Positions 25,191 to 34,342 of a stretch of 64,000 bases of DNA are shown one piece after another; within the stretch, counting starts at the first letter, position 1, and every line of letters starts with the position of its first letter. The notes below the pieces were generated by a model. It saw nothing but the letters and a program-made list of their open reading frames with translations, was not told the origin of the DNA and ran no database searches. A program made the translations under genes and the position numbers. Source of the DNA: JASMTM01 sp046483075 (GTDB taxonomy: Bacteria > Thermotogota > Thermotogae > Petrotogales > Kosmotogaceae); NCBI GenBank assembly GCA_046483075.1, contig JAWODV010000029.1, positions 50,997 through 114,996 of the forward strand. Reading direction: 5' to 3'.

Positions 25191-25726
25191 CTATAATGAT
25201 CCTTTCTCTTTCTTAAATACATTTCTCTAATACTTGCGAGCTCTTCTTTATATTCCTTGTCCCTGTAATTTGGATAGGTATATTCGAGTTCTTTAAACTC
25301 ACCATGTACGTACATCAATGTCACTTCAGCATAAATGCCTCTACCAACATAAATTCTGTTAGCCCAATGTTTTGTGGAAGCCAAAACAAATTGAGCATGA
25401 TGAATGAATCCAGGGTCAATGTTTATCTTTCTTTTACCATCAACCTGAAATTCTTGTTCCATATTATTTGTTAAAAGTTTTATTTCCGCAAGCTCAGAAG
25501 GATGTATTAATCGTTTAAAACTCAGCAGTTTTCCCTGAAGTTTGTTTCCCATTTCTTCATTATAATATAATGTATATTTATCAAAATCTAATGTCTTTGA
25601 AATATAATCCATTGGGCCAAATTTTTTTTCCAATACTGGTTGAATTTCAGTGAACCTATAATCTATATATGATGAAAAAACGAATATCACTAAATTAACC
25701 AATTCTGCATTACGAACATTACTCAT
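25187..25726 (-). CDS. DUF4416 family protein
   Basis: The 179-residue protein starts at ATG 25726, with GAGGTG five bases upstream; an in-frame ATG 24 bases earlier has no such site. Seen: NLVIFVFSSYIDY near the start, KKFGPMDYISKTLDFDKYTLYYNEEMG, INIDPGFIHHAQFVLASTK and RIYVGRGIYAEVTLMY. These fit DUF4416, a family known mainly from thermophiles and delta-proteobacteria with no assigned function. It is the first gene of the run into rimO (4-bp overlap). Confidence 0.85.
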   Translation of the reverse strand: MSNVRNAELVNLVIFVFSSYIDYRFTEIQPVLEKKFGPMDYISKTLDFDKYTLYYNEEMGNKLQGKLLSFKRLIHPSELAEIKLLTNNMEQEFQVDGKRKINIDPGFIHHAQFVLASTKHWANRIYVGRGIYAEVTLMYVHGEFKELEYTYPNYRDKEYKEELASIREMYLRKRKDHYR

Positions 25727-25820
25727 ATCAACACCTCGAAAATGTAACATATAACAAGTTAAATATTTTAGCGATTATATTGTTATTCATTATTTAAAAT
25801 TATATCATGGTAAGGTACAC

Positions 25821-25849
25821 ATTTCATTTTCATATTAGCAAATTGTCAA
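25821..25849 (-). promoter_or_regulatory. Candidate promoter for the DUF4416-rimO-pgsA-thpR-recA run
   Basis: On the minus strand a perfect TTGACA (25844-25849) and a weak TGAAAT (25821-25826) are separated by 17 bases. It is the best match in the divergent 231-base gap between the DUF4416 gene and rex. The distance to the start codon is about 95 bases. Confidence 0.4.
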
Positions 25850-25885
25850 ATCGAATAAGTTACATGAGTAGCCATTTACAAAAAA

Positions 25886-25903
25886 TGTGATATAATTTCA
25901 CAA
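25886..25903 (+). promoter_or_regulatory. Extended -10 of rex with overlapping inverted repeat (candidate Rex operator)
   Basis: TATAAT (25891-25896) with TG one base before it forms an extended -10; no good -35 is seen. The same bases lie inside TGTGA-N7-TCACA (25886-25902), an inverted repeat close to the Rex consensus TTGTGA-N6-TCACAA, but with a spacer one base longer. Binding there would block transcription of rex, which fits autoregulation. The role is inferred. Confidence 0.5.
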
Positions 25904-25957
25904 AGTAAATATTGATTACTCTCAAGAATTAATTTATCCTCATTGGGGGCAACTAAA

Positions 25958-26611
25958 TTGAACAAAAAAATTCCCAAACCGACTATTAAAAGACTTGCGA
26001 TTTATTATAGATGCCTTGAGAAACTCTTACAAGAAAATCGAATTAACATTTCTTCTGAAGAACTTGGTGGCCGTCTTGATATAAAAGCAAGCCAGGTAAG
26101 AAAGGATTTATCTTATTTTGGAGAATTTGGAAAAAGAGGTGTTGGTTATAATACTTCGAAACTACTGGATAGCATTGGAGAAATTTTAGGAATAAAAAAA
26201 ACCTGGAGTGTTGTTATTGTTGGTGCTGGTAATCTAGGAAAGGCAATCTGTAACTTTGAAGCGCTTAAGGAAAGTGGTTTTATTATCAAAGGTGTTTTTG
26301 ACAATGGCAAAAATAAAATCGGGAAAAGGGTAAATAATGAACAGATCATAAAAGATATTAATGAATTGAATGATTTCGTAATTAATAATAAAATTGATGT
26401 TGGTGTAATTACTGTCCCTGCCGAAAGCGCACAAGAAATTGCAAATAAACTGGTAAACCTCAAAATTAAAGGAATTATAAATTTTGCACCTATAAAACTA
26501 AAATTGCCTGACAACATAAAAATAGAGGATCTGGATATTTCAGTTTTTTTCAGATCACTATCATTTCAAATAAGCATGCAACAAAGAACTTTAAGAAAAG
26601 GTCAGGAATAA
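25958..26611 (+). CDS. rex: Redox-sensing transcriptional repressor Rex
   Basis: Rex senses the NADH/NAD+ ratio and represses fermentation and hydrogen-metabolism genes. I chose TTG 25958, preceded by GGGGGC at good spacing; 217 residues. Seen: an N-terminal winged helix with PTIKRLAIYYRCLEKL, SSEELGGRLDIKASQVRKDL and SYFGEFGKRGVGYN. A Rossmann domain follows with VVIVGAGNLGKAI near 90, then the conserved ISVFFRSLSFQI end. It heads an operon with uridine kinase and the nucleoside-importer genes, an unusual partner set. Confidence 0.95.
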   Translation: MNKKIPKPTIKRLAIYYRCLEKLLQENRINISSEELGGRLDIKASQVRKDLSYFGEFGKRGVGYNTSKLLDSIGEILGIKKTWSVVIVGAGNLGKAICNFEALKESGFIIKGVFDNGKNKIGKRVNNEQIIKDINELNDFVINNKIDVGVITVPAESAQEIANKLVNLKIKGIINFAPIKLKLPDNIKIEDLDISVFFRSLSFQISMQQRTLRKGQE

Positions 26612-26615
26612 TAAA

Positions 26616-27218
26616 ATGCTTGTTGCAATCGTAGGCGGAAGTGGAGCTGGGAAAACATCAGTTGCACAAAAAATTAAAATACATTTTGAAAATAGGGTTG
26701 GAATACTTTCAATGGATGATTATTATAAAAATCTTGAACCTGGGATTGACCCTAGAGAAGTTAACTTTGACAATCCAAATGCATTCGATTTTAATTTATT
26801 TACTAAACATATTGAATATTTGAAAAAAGAAAAGGAAATAAAAGTACCGGTTTACAATATGGTCACATATCGTCGTGAACAGGGTGTGTATAATACGTTT
26901 GAACCTTCACCATTAATACTTGTTGAAGGCATATTGGCACTTTACAGTGAAAAACTTAGAAAACTTTTTGATTTTTCTGTTTATATTGATGCTCCTGCCG
27001 ATGAACGTTTGATAAGACGTATCGAACGTGATACTAAAGAAAGAGGACGTTCTCTTGAAAGTATAATAAAACAATATAGACGTTTCGTGGCTCCTGCATT
27101 TAAAAGTTTTATTGAACCACAGAAATATTATTGTGATATAGTTTTACCTGAAGGGGTTCAAAACATTGTAGGACTTGGTGTAATAATTAATGCTATTGAA
27201 AATATGATTAAGAGTTGA
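26616..27218 (+). CDS. udk: Uridine kinase
   Basis: The enzyme phosphorylates uridine and cytidine to UMP and CMP. The 200 residues carry the P-loop GGSGAGKTS at the start, SMDDYYK, NFDNPNAFDF, and VPVYNMVTYRRE. Walker-B-like ILVEGILALYS follows, then the lid IRRIERDTKERGRS. The usual length is about 205. It begins 4 bases after rex and overlaps the next upstream start region by only a few bases. Its place before a BMP nucleoside importer supports a salvage role. Confidence 0.92.
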   Translation: MLVAIVGGSGAGKTSVAQKIKIHFENRVGILSMDDYYKNLEPGIDPREVNFDNPNAFDFNLFTKHIEYLKKEKEIKVPVYNMVTYRREQGVYNTFEPSPLILVEGILALYSEKLRKLFDFSVYIDAPADERLIRRIERDTKERGRSLESIIKQYRRFVAPAFKSFIEPQKYYCDIVLPEGVQNIVGLGVIINAIENMIKS

Positions 27219-27241
27219 CGCATGAACCAGGAGGTGGAGCA

Positions 27242-29554
27242 GTGAATAAGCGCTCGATATTATTAATAGTATTTCTTGCATTTATAATATCCGCTTTCCC
27301 TATAGACAAAGAGGTTATCCTGAAAGATTTTAATGAATATGTGACTGATTATAAAAGAGAAGAATCAACACTGGAAGAAGTTATTCAATTGAAATCCGAC
27401 CTTAAAAATCTTGCCTTATATAGATTCTATAAAATCCAAATGGTTGGCAGTATAGAAAAAAGAGAGAGTTCTACAACGATGGCTGAGCTGCTTTCTTCAC
27501 ATATGGATTCACTTCCAGAGGGATTCTTTTCTGAATATAATGAAAGGATAGCTTATTCTGCTTTTTTAGCCTGGGTCCTTTCGGAAATTTCTTACGCCGA
27601 TTTTCAACTGGGAACAATTAATGAAATGCCTGCCTATGCAAAAAGTTTTTCCAATTATGTAAATTTAGCCCAAGACAGGGCAACAAAAGTATACAAAGCC
27701 TGGATCCTATATTCTTTGGGTCTAAACAGCGAAAAACCTCCCGAATTCCCCGTTGATCTAAACAAAACCGATTCATTTGATCAGTGGAAAATTGATAGCG
27801 TTCAAATTGATAAAGAACTAGCCAACGATGTAATTTGGTTCACAGAAGAAACGATTATTAAGGAATTAAACAGTATAATAGATAATATTTCTTCAAATTC
27901 TTATAACGCATCGTCTATTTTTATAGAAATGGTACAAGAAAGAGCCAGAATTGTTGCAAACAACCTCCCTGAAAACATTCGCGAAAAAGCAAAAAAATTG
28001 TTTGAATATTGGATTTATCGATCCTTTTCTCTGGTTGAAAAAGCTCCGGCTTATCCAGAACAATTACCAGTCACTGAATTAAACATTTCGGGTTTCGAGA
28101 ATCCTTTTCATGATTCTCAAGTATCCTTTGAAGATGTAATCAATTTTCTAGACAGCAACCCGAATATAATGACCCAAACTATAACGAATCTTAGGGTACA
28201 AAAGATGATGATCCAGAGAGAGGACTTCACTCCAACCAAACTTATCGAAAAAGATGTTGAAAACGAAGTAAATAAAATAAAATCTACAATAGCTATCCAG
28301 ATGGGGCACACAAAAGATGAGTTATCCGTGAAACTAATTGAAGCTAACGAAGCCAAATTAAACCTAGATTGGCTTAGATTTGTTGGATATATAATTTTCG
28401 CTATTCTGTCAGTAGTTTATTTCAAAATACTAAAAAGATATTTTGTTCCTATTATCATTACAGCAGAGGTAGTTTATGTTGTTTTCTTCGCAAACCTTAT
28501 AACAAATATTGTAAATATCTCAGTCTACTCTTCATTTGTCTTACCATTATTGCTTTTTACCGGAATAATATATGTTTCAAAGCTACTAACACGTAGAAAG
28601 GAAAAAACGGTTCTTGATTTTTTAGCGCTAGCACTGGTTATTCTGATTATAATCGTCCCATTCATCAAACTTTATAACGAAGTGCCAGAAATCTCTCTTG
28701 ATGAGCATCCTGAATTTCATGAATCGGTCTATTATGATACATTGAAGTACGACATTTTCGATTCAGATAATTCATTGCTAAATAGAGAAATCGATGATTT
28801 AACATCATTGATTTCAAGCGAATTCACCGAACTTAGACGGGCATATGGAGTATTGTTAGGCAATACATTTAACAGTTTTGCCAAAGAAAGCGATTCGGAG
28901 ATAACGGTCACTAACAATAGAGTAAGAGTGCTAATACCTTCGTACAGTGAGTATTTTTCAATAGAAAATCATGATGAATATATTTCACAATTCAATGAAC
29001 TTCATAGAAGATTGAAAGAATTTTCAAGGACGAGCATGGCTAATTACAAAAACTATTTAAGTATGATTGACCAGGTTATCAACCGATCAGAAACTATTGT
29101 AAAATACTCCAGTAGCTACTTAAAAGATGATTTTAAAGATTACTTAAATGAAAAACTTGGCAATAAACCTCAGTTTGAAGAATCACTTGCACATGTTGAA
29201 AAGTCTTTAAAAGATGAATTTGATGCAAAACCTGAACCAGGAACCGTAAGAACATATTCATCGGTTGGATTTCAGGGCCTGTTGATCGGACTAATGTTGT
29301 TTGGACCTTTCACAGTTTTGTTTAAAAAACCTCTGTTCATAATTATGATATCCGTAGTACTGGTTATTGGGTTAGTTTTATGCCTAATTAATGCAAATAT
29401 GTTAAATATCTTTGTTCATTCAAGCGCACCCATCTTGGAAACACAAACAAGTTCATATATGAGTATTTTGTTTTTAATCCTTTATAGCTGTATAATAGTT
29501 GTGTCACTAATTTATGCTTTTACACTCTATAAGAAAGGGAGGGAATTAACGTGA
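27242..29554 (+). CDS. Large multi-pass membrane protein of unknown function
   Basis: GTG 27242 follows AGGAGGTGGAGCA; 770 residues. A signal-like N-terminal helix is followed by a long hydrophilic, helix-rich, presumably extracytoplasmic region (to about residue 375). Four membrane helices follow at about 380-478, then a second hydrophilic region of about 200 residues, and three helices at about 676-763. No conserved motif was recognised. The stop overlaps the GTG start of the BMP binding-protein gene by 4 bp, so the two are translationally coupled. A role together with nucleoside uptake is possible but unproven. Confidence 0.75.
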   Translation: MNKRSILLIVFLAFIISAFPIDKEVILKDFNEYVTDYKREESTLEEVIQLKSDLKNLALYRFYKIQMVGSIEKRESSTTMAELLSSHMDSLPEGFFSEYNERIAYSAFLAWVLSEISYADFQLGTINEMPAYAKSFSNYVNLAQDRATKVYKAWILYSLGLNSEKPPEFPVDLNKTDSFDQWKIDSVQIDKELANDVIWFTEETIIKELNSIIDNISSNSYNASSIFIEMVQERARIVANNLPENIREKAKKLFEYWIYRSFSLVEKAPAYPEQLPVTELNISGFENPFHDSQVSFEDVINFLDSNPNIMTQTITNLRVQKMMIQREDFTPTKLIEKDVENEVNKIKSTIAIQMGHTKDELSVKLIEANEAKLNLDWLRFVGYIIFAILSVVYFKILKRYFVPIIITAEVVYVVFFANLITNIVNISVYSSFVLPLLLFTGIIYVSKLLTRRKEKTVLDFLALALVILIIIVPFIKLYNEVPEISLDEHPEFHESVYYDTLKYDIFDSDNSLLNREIDDLTSLISSEFTELRRAYGVLLGNTFNSFAKESDSEITVTNNRVRVLIPSYSEYFSIENHDEYISQFNELHRRLKEFSRTSMANYKNYLSMIDQVINRSETIVKYSSSYLKDDFKDYLNEKLGNKPQFEESLAHVEKSLKDEFDAKPEPGTVRTYSSVGFQGLLIGLMLFGPFTVLFKKPLFIIMISVVLVIGLVLCLINANMLNIFVHSSAPILETQTSSYMSILFLILYSCIIVVSLIYAFTLYKKGRELT

Positions 29555-30573
29555 AAAAGCTTTTCTTTGTATTAGCTCTTTTGTTGATATTCACGCTACC
29601 AGCTTTTGCTGCCATGAAAGTCATTATGGTCACTGACGTCGGAGGTCTAGGTGACAAATCCTTCAATGATGGAACATGGGCAGGAATTGAAAGAGCTGCA
29701 GATTTTCTTGGACTAGAAATTGAAGTGGTCCAGTCACATGAAATGTCTGACTACATTCCAAATCTTTCGAACGCTGCTGAAGAAGCCGATATTGTTTTTG
29801 GTGTTGGATTTATGATGCAGGATCAGCTCGCTAAAGTAGCCCGTCAGTACCCTGGTACATATTTTGTAGGAATAGACATTTCTTACGAAGAAACAATAGA
29901 AAACGTGGCAACCTATATCTTTAAAGAACAACAGGGAGCTTTCCTGGTAGGTTATCTTGCTGCCGGTATGACTGAAACAAACAAAATAGGTTTTGTTGGC
30001 GGTATCGCTATTCCACCAGTAGAAAGATTCAGATATGGGTATGAAGCAGGTATTAGAGTTTATGAGGTTATAAAAGGAAAAACTATTGACCTTGTAAAGG
30101 GTTACACCAATGACTTCAACGATCCTAAAAAGGGTAAGGATCTTGCACTTTCACAATTTGCTGCTGGTGCTGACATTGTATTCCACGCTTCCGGTGCCTG
30201 TGGAAATGGTGTAATTGAAGCAGCTGCAGAAATGGGTGAAGGTTACTTTGCAGTTGGAGTAGACTCTAATCAGGATTACATGGCACCCGGACATGTTTTG
30301 ACTAGCTCTTTAAAAAGGGTTGATAATGCAGCATATCAGGCTGTCCTTTCTATTGCACTTGGAACATTTGAACCAGGTACACATGTTCTTGGTATCAAGG
30401 ACGATGGTGTAGGTATCACTGAAATGGAATATACAAAACATCTGGTACCAACGGAATTGCTTAATGAACTTGATCATCTAAAGAAAATAATTAAAGAAGA
30501 TGAACTAGTAGTTCCTGAAACGCAGGACGAACTGGATGCATTTGTTGTTCCCGATATCGAATTTCCCTGGTAA
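29551..30573 (+). CDS. BMP-family substrate-binding protein, probably for nucleosides
   Basis: This is the extracytoplasmic binding protein of a BMP/PnrA-type ABC importer. The 340 residues start with a signal peptide ending LPAFA; there is no lipobox cysteine, so it is probably not a lipoprotein. Seen: the family motif VTDVGGLGDKSFNDGTWAG with the conserved D/N pair, FVGGIAIPPVERFRYGYEAG, VFHASGACGNGVIEAA and GVDSNQDYMAPGHVLTS. PnrA relatives bind purine and pyrimidine nucleosides. Two terminators separate it from its ATPase and permease genes. Confidence 0.92.
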   Translation: MKKLFFVLALLLIFTLPAFAAMKVIMVTDVGGLGDKSFNDGTWAGIERAADFLGLEIEVVQSHEMSDYIPNLSNAAEEADIVFGVGFMMQDQLAKVARQYPGTYFVGIDISYEETIENVATYIFKEQQGAFLVGYLAAGMTETNKIGFVGGIAIPPVERFRYGYEAGIRVYEVIKGKTIDLVKGYTNDFNDPKKGKDLALSQFAAGADIVFHASGACGNGVIEAAAEMGEGYFAVGVDSNQDYMAPGHVLTSSLKRVDNAAYQAVLSIALGTFEPGTHVLGIKDDGVGITEMEYTKHLVPTELLNELDHLKKIIKEDELVVPETQDELDAFVVPDIEFPW

Positions 30574-30584
30574 TGATTAGAATT

Positions 30585-30620
30585 TAAGAGCGCCTTAAAG
30601 GCGCTCTTTACTCTTTTTCT
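30585..30620 (+). terminator. First terminator after the BMP gene
   Basis: AGAGCGCC (30587-30594) pairs with GGCGCTCT (30600-30607) around TTAAA. It is followed by TTACTCTTTTTC, a broken T-run, so termination may be partial. Confidence 0.75.
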
Positions 30621-30631
30621 AATGATACTAA

Positions 30632-30661
30632 AGATCGGGAGTTTTTTCTCCCGATTTTTGG
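30632..30661 (+). terminator. Second terminator or attenuator before the transporter genes
   Basis: ATCGGGAG (30634-30641) pairs with CTCCCGAT (30648-30655) around six T; TTTT and GG follow. It ends only about 30 bases before the ATPase gene start. There is little room for a new promoter, so the downstream genes probably depend on read-through. Confidence 0.8.
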
Positions 30662-30690
30662 TAACATTAGATCCAGTGGAGGTGTGTTGA

Positions 30691-32289
30691 GTGAGCAAAG
30701 AAAATGAAGCTAACAATCAAATTAATAGTCAATCTCAATATGCCGTTAAAATGGAAGGCATAGTAAAGCGTTTCCCCTCTGTGGTTGCAAATGATCAGGT
30801 CGATTTCAATGTTAGGAAGGGAGAAATTCACGCACTTGTAGGAGAAAATGGAGCAGGAAAGACCACTTTGATGAACCAACTGTATGGATTGTACACCCCT
30901 GACGAAGGTTCAATTTACATAAACGGACAGAAAGTTTCATTCAAAGGACCAAAAGATGCAATAGAAAAGGCAATCGGCATGGTTCATCAACATTTTATGC
31001 TTGTTGATAACCAGACAGTGACAGAAAATGTAGTTCTTGGATCAGAACCAAAAAACCTTTCATTATTCTTCAATAGAACTAAGGCAAAAACAATTGTTAA
31101 AGATCTTTCTGATAAATATAAACTTCTTGTTGATGCTGATGCCAATATTGAAGACATCTCTGTTGGAATGCAACAAAGAGTGGAGATACTTAAGATACTT
31201 TACAGAGGAGCTGACATTCTAATTTTTGACGAACCTACAGCAGTTTTAACTCCACAGGAAACAGAAGAACTTTTTGAGATTTTAAGACTTTTGCAAAAAC
31301 AGGGCAAAACAATAATTTTTATAACACACAAACTGAATGAAGTTATTGCAATAACTCAAAGAGTAACAGTAATGAGACGCGGTAAAGTCACCGGTAGAGT
31401 AAACACAAAAGATACCAATCCTAAAGAACTGGCTGAAATGATGGTTGGCAGAGAAGTACTTTTAAGAGTAGAAAAAGAGCCTGCAAAACCTGGTGAAAAA
31501 GTTTTAGAAATCGACAATTTAAAAGTAAGGGACAATAGAAATTTACCTGCTGTTAAGGGAATATCTCTTCATGTTAGAAGTGGAGAAATACTGGGAGTAG
31601 CTGGTGTAGCAGGCAATGGACAATCTGAGCTGGTAGAAGCAGTAACAGGGTTACGAAAAGCAGAAGAAGGAAAGATAAAACTGTTGGGAGAAGAGCTTAC
31701 AGATGCTTCCCCGTTAGAAGTTCGTCTAAAGGGATTAAACCATATCCCTGAAGATCGTTTGAGACGTGGCCTGATAACTGATTATCCTGTTTTTTATAAT
31801 ATGATTCTTGGTAAACACGAAAGTGAACCTTTTTCTGAGGATGGGTTCCTCAACCATGAAGCGATTAAAAATTATGCAGAAAGTTTAACTGAAAAGTTTG
31901 ATGTAAGACCAAGTAATCCCGAGATACTTGCAGGAACACTTTCAGGTGGAAACCAGCAAAAAGTTATTGTAGCAAGAGAACTGGACAATCAACCTCGAAA
32001 ACCAAAGGTAGCTGTAATATCACAACCAACCAGAGGTCTTGATATTGGAGCAATAGAATTTATTCATAAGACAATTATTTCAATGAGAGATGCAGGCATA
32101 GGAATTATGCTGGTTTCAATGGAATTAGATGAAATATTCTCTCTATCGGATAGAATAATAGTTATGTACGAAGGAGAGATTATGGGTGAAGTTACTCCAG
32201 AAAAGATTAGCCGAGAAGAAATTGGATTGATGATGGCCGGTCATAAAAAAGCAGAAGTACTGCCTGAAAGTGGTGATGACAATGAATAA
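30691..32289 (+). CDS. Nucleoside ABC importer ATPase (two fused nucleotide-binding domains)
   Basis: The 532-residue protein is a tandem ATPase of the BMP/sugar class (NupO/YufO-like). Domain 1 shows Walker A GENGAGKTT, signature ISVGMQQRVEI and Walker B ILIFDEPTAVLTP. Domain 2 has a degenerate Walker A GVAGNGQSE, signature LSGGNQQKVIVAREL and ISQPTRGLDIGA. The degenerate second site is normal for this class. GTG 30691 follows GGAGGTG. Its stop overlaps the first permease gene. Confidence 0.93.
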   Translation: MSKENEANNQINSQSQYAVKMEGIVKRFPSVVANDQVDFNVRKGEIHALVGENGAGKTTLMNQLYGLYTPDEGSIYINGQKVSFKGPKDAIEKAIGMVHQHFMLVDNQTVTENVVLGSEPKNLSLFFNRTKAKTIVKDLSDKYKLLVDADANIEDISVGMQQRVEILKILYRGADILIFDEPTAVLTPQETEELFEILRLLQKQGKTIIFITHKLNEVIAITQRVTVMRRGKVTGRVNTKDTNPKELAEMMVGREVLLRVEKEPAKPGEKVLEIDNLKVRDNRNLPAVKGISLHVRSGEILGVAGVAGNGQSELVEAVTGLRKAEEGKIKLLGEELTDASPLEVRLKGLNHIPEDRLRRGLITDYPVFYNMILGKHESEPFSEDGFLNHEAIKNYAESLTEKFDVRPSNPEILAGTLSGGNQQKVIVARELDNQPRKPKVAVISQPTRGLDIGAIEFIHKTIISMRDAGIGIMLVSMELDEIFSLSDRIIVMYEGEIMGEVTPEKISREEIGLMMAGHKKAEVLPESGDDNE

Positions 32290-33334
32290 AAATAAGCTTT
32301 ACCCCTTTCTTGTACCTCTGGTATCTGTATTGATTGCACTTGCTATAGCATCTATTGTCATTATACTAATTGGAAAAAATCCAATATATGCTTATAGAGT
32401 GATGATTGTTGGTGCATTTGGTGGAGCAGAACAGCTTGCAAATACGATTGTAAAAATGACACCACTGGTTTTAACAGGTCTTGCAGTGGGATTTGGTTTT
32501 AGAGCAGGGATTTTCAATATTGGAGCTGAAGGACAGATGGCCATGGGGGCTTTAGTTGGTTCCATGGTTGCTATGAACGTTGGTTTCCTTCCACCATTTC
32601 TGGCAATTCCACTTGCTCTTATCTTTGGTATGCTTGCAGGCGCAATTTGGGCTTCAATAGCAGGTTTTCTTAAAGCATTCACGGGAGCTCACGAAGTCAT
32701 CTCAACTATTATGCTTAATTGGATTGCAGCAAATATTGCAATATTTATGGTTTCAGGACCGTTGGCTATAGGTTCTGGAACTCCAAAAAGCCCGGAAATC
32801 TCTGAATCATCGAAGTTACCAATAATACTGAAGGTGAAGGCTACAGAAATGAGTATCGCAATATTCATCGCTATAATGGTAGCCATTGTAATGTATATAC
32901 TACTTGAAAAATCAACACTGGGTTATGAACTAAAAGGAGTGGGCTTTAATCCCTACGCTGCTGAATATGGCGGAATAAACATCAAGAAAAGTATTATATT
33001 GACAATGGCAATTAGTGGAGCTTTAGCCGGCATGGCTGGAATAATTGATATTTTGGGTGTACCACCCAATAGATTTGTTGGTGAGTTAACAGGAGGACGT
33101 GGTTTTGATGGCATTACAATTGCCCTTATAGGTAGAAACCACCCTATTGGGATAATATTCGCAGCCTTGTTAATAGCCTCCCTCAGAACGGGTTCCAACG
33201 CAATGCAAATCACTGCCCAAATCCCCAATGACATCGTTTTAATTATCCAGGGTATTGTTATCTTCCTGGTTGCAGCCGAAAGAATTGTCTCAACTATGAT
33301 AGGTTATAAAAGAAAGAGGAGGGAGGTCGTATGA
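32282..33334 (+). CDS. Nucleoside ABC importer permease, NupP type
   Basis: The 350-residue membrane protein belongs to the BPD_transp_2 family. It has about nine hydrophobic helices and the family motifs GFRAGIFNIGAEGQMAMGAL, GAHEVISTIMLNW and GRNHPIGI. ATG 32282 lies in the ATPase end (8-bp overlap); ATG 32276 is an alternative start. It pairs with the next permease to form the membrane channel. Confidence 0.92.
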   Translation: MNKNKLYPFLVPLVSVLIALAIASIVIILIGKNPIYAYRVMIVGAFGGAEQLANTIVKMTPLVLTGLAVGFGFRAGIFNIGAEGQMAMGALVGSMVAMNVGFLPPFLAIPLALIFGMLAGAIWASIAGFLKAFTGAHEVISTIMLNWIAANIAIFMVSGPLAIGSGTPKSPEISESSKLPIILKVKATEMSIAIFIAIMVAIVMYILLEKSTLGYELKGVGFNPYAAEYGGINIKKSIILTMAISGALAGMAGIIDILGVPPNRFVGELTGGRGFDGITIALIGRNHPIGIIFAALLIASLRTGSNAMQITAQIPNDIVLIIQGIVIFLVAAERIVSTMIGYKRKRREVV

Positions 33335-34290
33335 ACTGGATCGAAGCAATTCTTGAAATATTAGTAAATCCTCTTTTCTATAAAATGACACTTTTATCTG
33401 CAACTCCTCTTATATTTGGTGCACTTGGAGGAACCTTCAGTGAATCAACTGGTGTTGTAAATATTGCACTCGAAGGAATAATGTTAATGGGCGCTTTTAC
33501 TTCAATTGTTTTTACTTACATTACAGGAAATCCCTGGTTAGGCGTTTTAATTGCGGTTATCGTTGGAATCGGTTTTACATGGTTTCATGCGTGGGCAAGC
33601 ATAAGATGGTCAGCAAATCAGATTGTAAGCGCGACTGCTCTCATAATAATTGCTGAAGGTGTCACTGCTTTTCTGATGATGCCGATATTTGGCCAGGAAG
33701 GTAGAACAGATATTATTGGAAGGGTTCCCAATATAAAACTTGAGTTCATAGAATCTATTCCATTTTTTGGAGAAATTTTTGGTGATTTAAGTGCCTTTGT
33801 ATACATTGCTCTTTTGGTTGTTCTAATTTCGTGGTTCCTTTTTTACAGGACTCCACTTGGGCTAAGAATGCGAGCAGTAGGCGAAAATCCGGAAGCAGCT
33901 GATACATTGGGAATAAATGTCCATGGCATTAGATACTTTGGAGTTTTGATGAGTGGTGCTCTTGCAAGTCTTGGTGGAGCGTTCCTTTCTGTGGGAGAAC
34001 TTGGTAGTTTCGGAGAGAACATGATACATGGAAGAGGATTTATTGCTCTTGCCGCAATGATTTTAGGTAACTGGAACCCCGCAGGAGCACTTGGCGCGGC
34101 ACTTCTTTTTGGCGCTGCTGAAGCCCTAAATCTTCAACTCCAAAGCAGTACTGCTGTTACCGTGTCCAATGCTATAAAACCTTTGTTCAACATGTTACCC
34201 TTTGTGGTTACTCTGGTTGTTGTTGGAGGATTTATTGGAAAAACCAGAGCTCCAGCTGCCAGTGGAGAACCATATGAAAAAGAATCATAA
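33331..34290 (+). CDS. Nucleoside ABC importer permease, NupQ type
   Basis: This second BPD_transp_2 permease has 319 residues. Seen: ESTGVVNIALEGIMLMGAF, GLRMRAVGENPEAADTLGIN (the coupling helix region) and GRGFIALAAMILGNWNP. Its ATG overlaps the TGA of the first permease (ATGA). A bidirectional terminator follows. Together with the BMP protein and the tandem ATPase it makes a complete importer. Confidence 0.93.
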   Translation: MNWIEAILEILVNPLFYKMTLLSATPLIFGALGGTFSESTGVVNIALEGIMLMGAFTSIVFTYITGNPWLGVLIAVIVGIGFTWFHAWASIRWSANQIVSATALIIIAEGVTAFLMMPIFGQEGRTDIIGRVPNIKLEFIESIPFFGEIFGDLSAFVYIALLVVLISWFLFYRTPLGLRMRAVGENPEAADTLGINVHGIRYFGVLMSGALASLGGAFLSVGELGSFGENMIHGRGFIALAAMILGNWNPAGALGAALLFGAAEALNLQLQSSTAVTVSNAIKPLFNMLPFVVTLVVVGGFIGKTRAPAASGEPYEKES

Positions 34291-34312
34291 AAGACTTGAT
34301 TTATAAAATAAG

Positions 34313-34341
34313 AAAAAACCCGTCATCAAGGCGGGTTTTAA
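34313..34341. terminator. Bidirectional terminator between the importer and cysS
   Basis: AAAACCCG (34315-34322) pairs with CGGGTTTT (34332-34339) around 9 bases. The T-run is longer on the minus strand (TTTTTT), so it ends the ftcD-to-cysS operon well; on the plus strand it ends the importer operon. Confidence 0.88.
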
Positions 34342-34342
34342 T

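Noticed and set aside
25727..25957. A riboswitch or RNA gene in the divergent gap before rex
   Set aside because: The region is AT-rich without stable helices; only promoter-like elements and the Rex-like repeat are visible.
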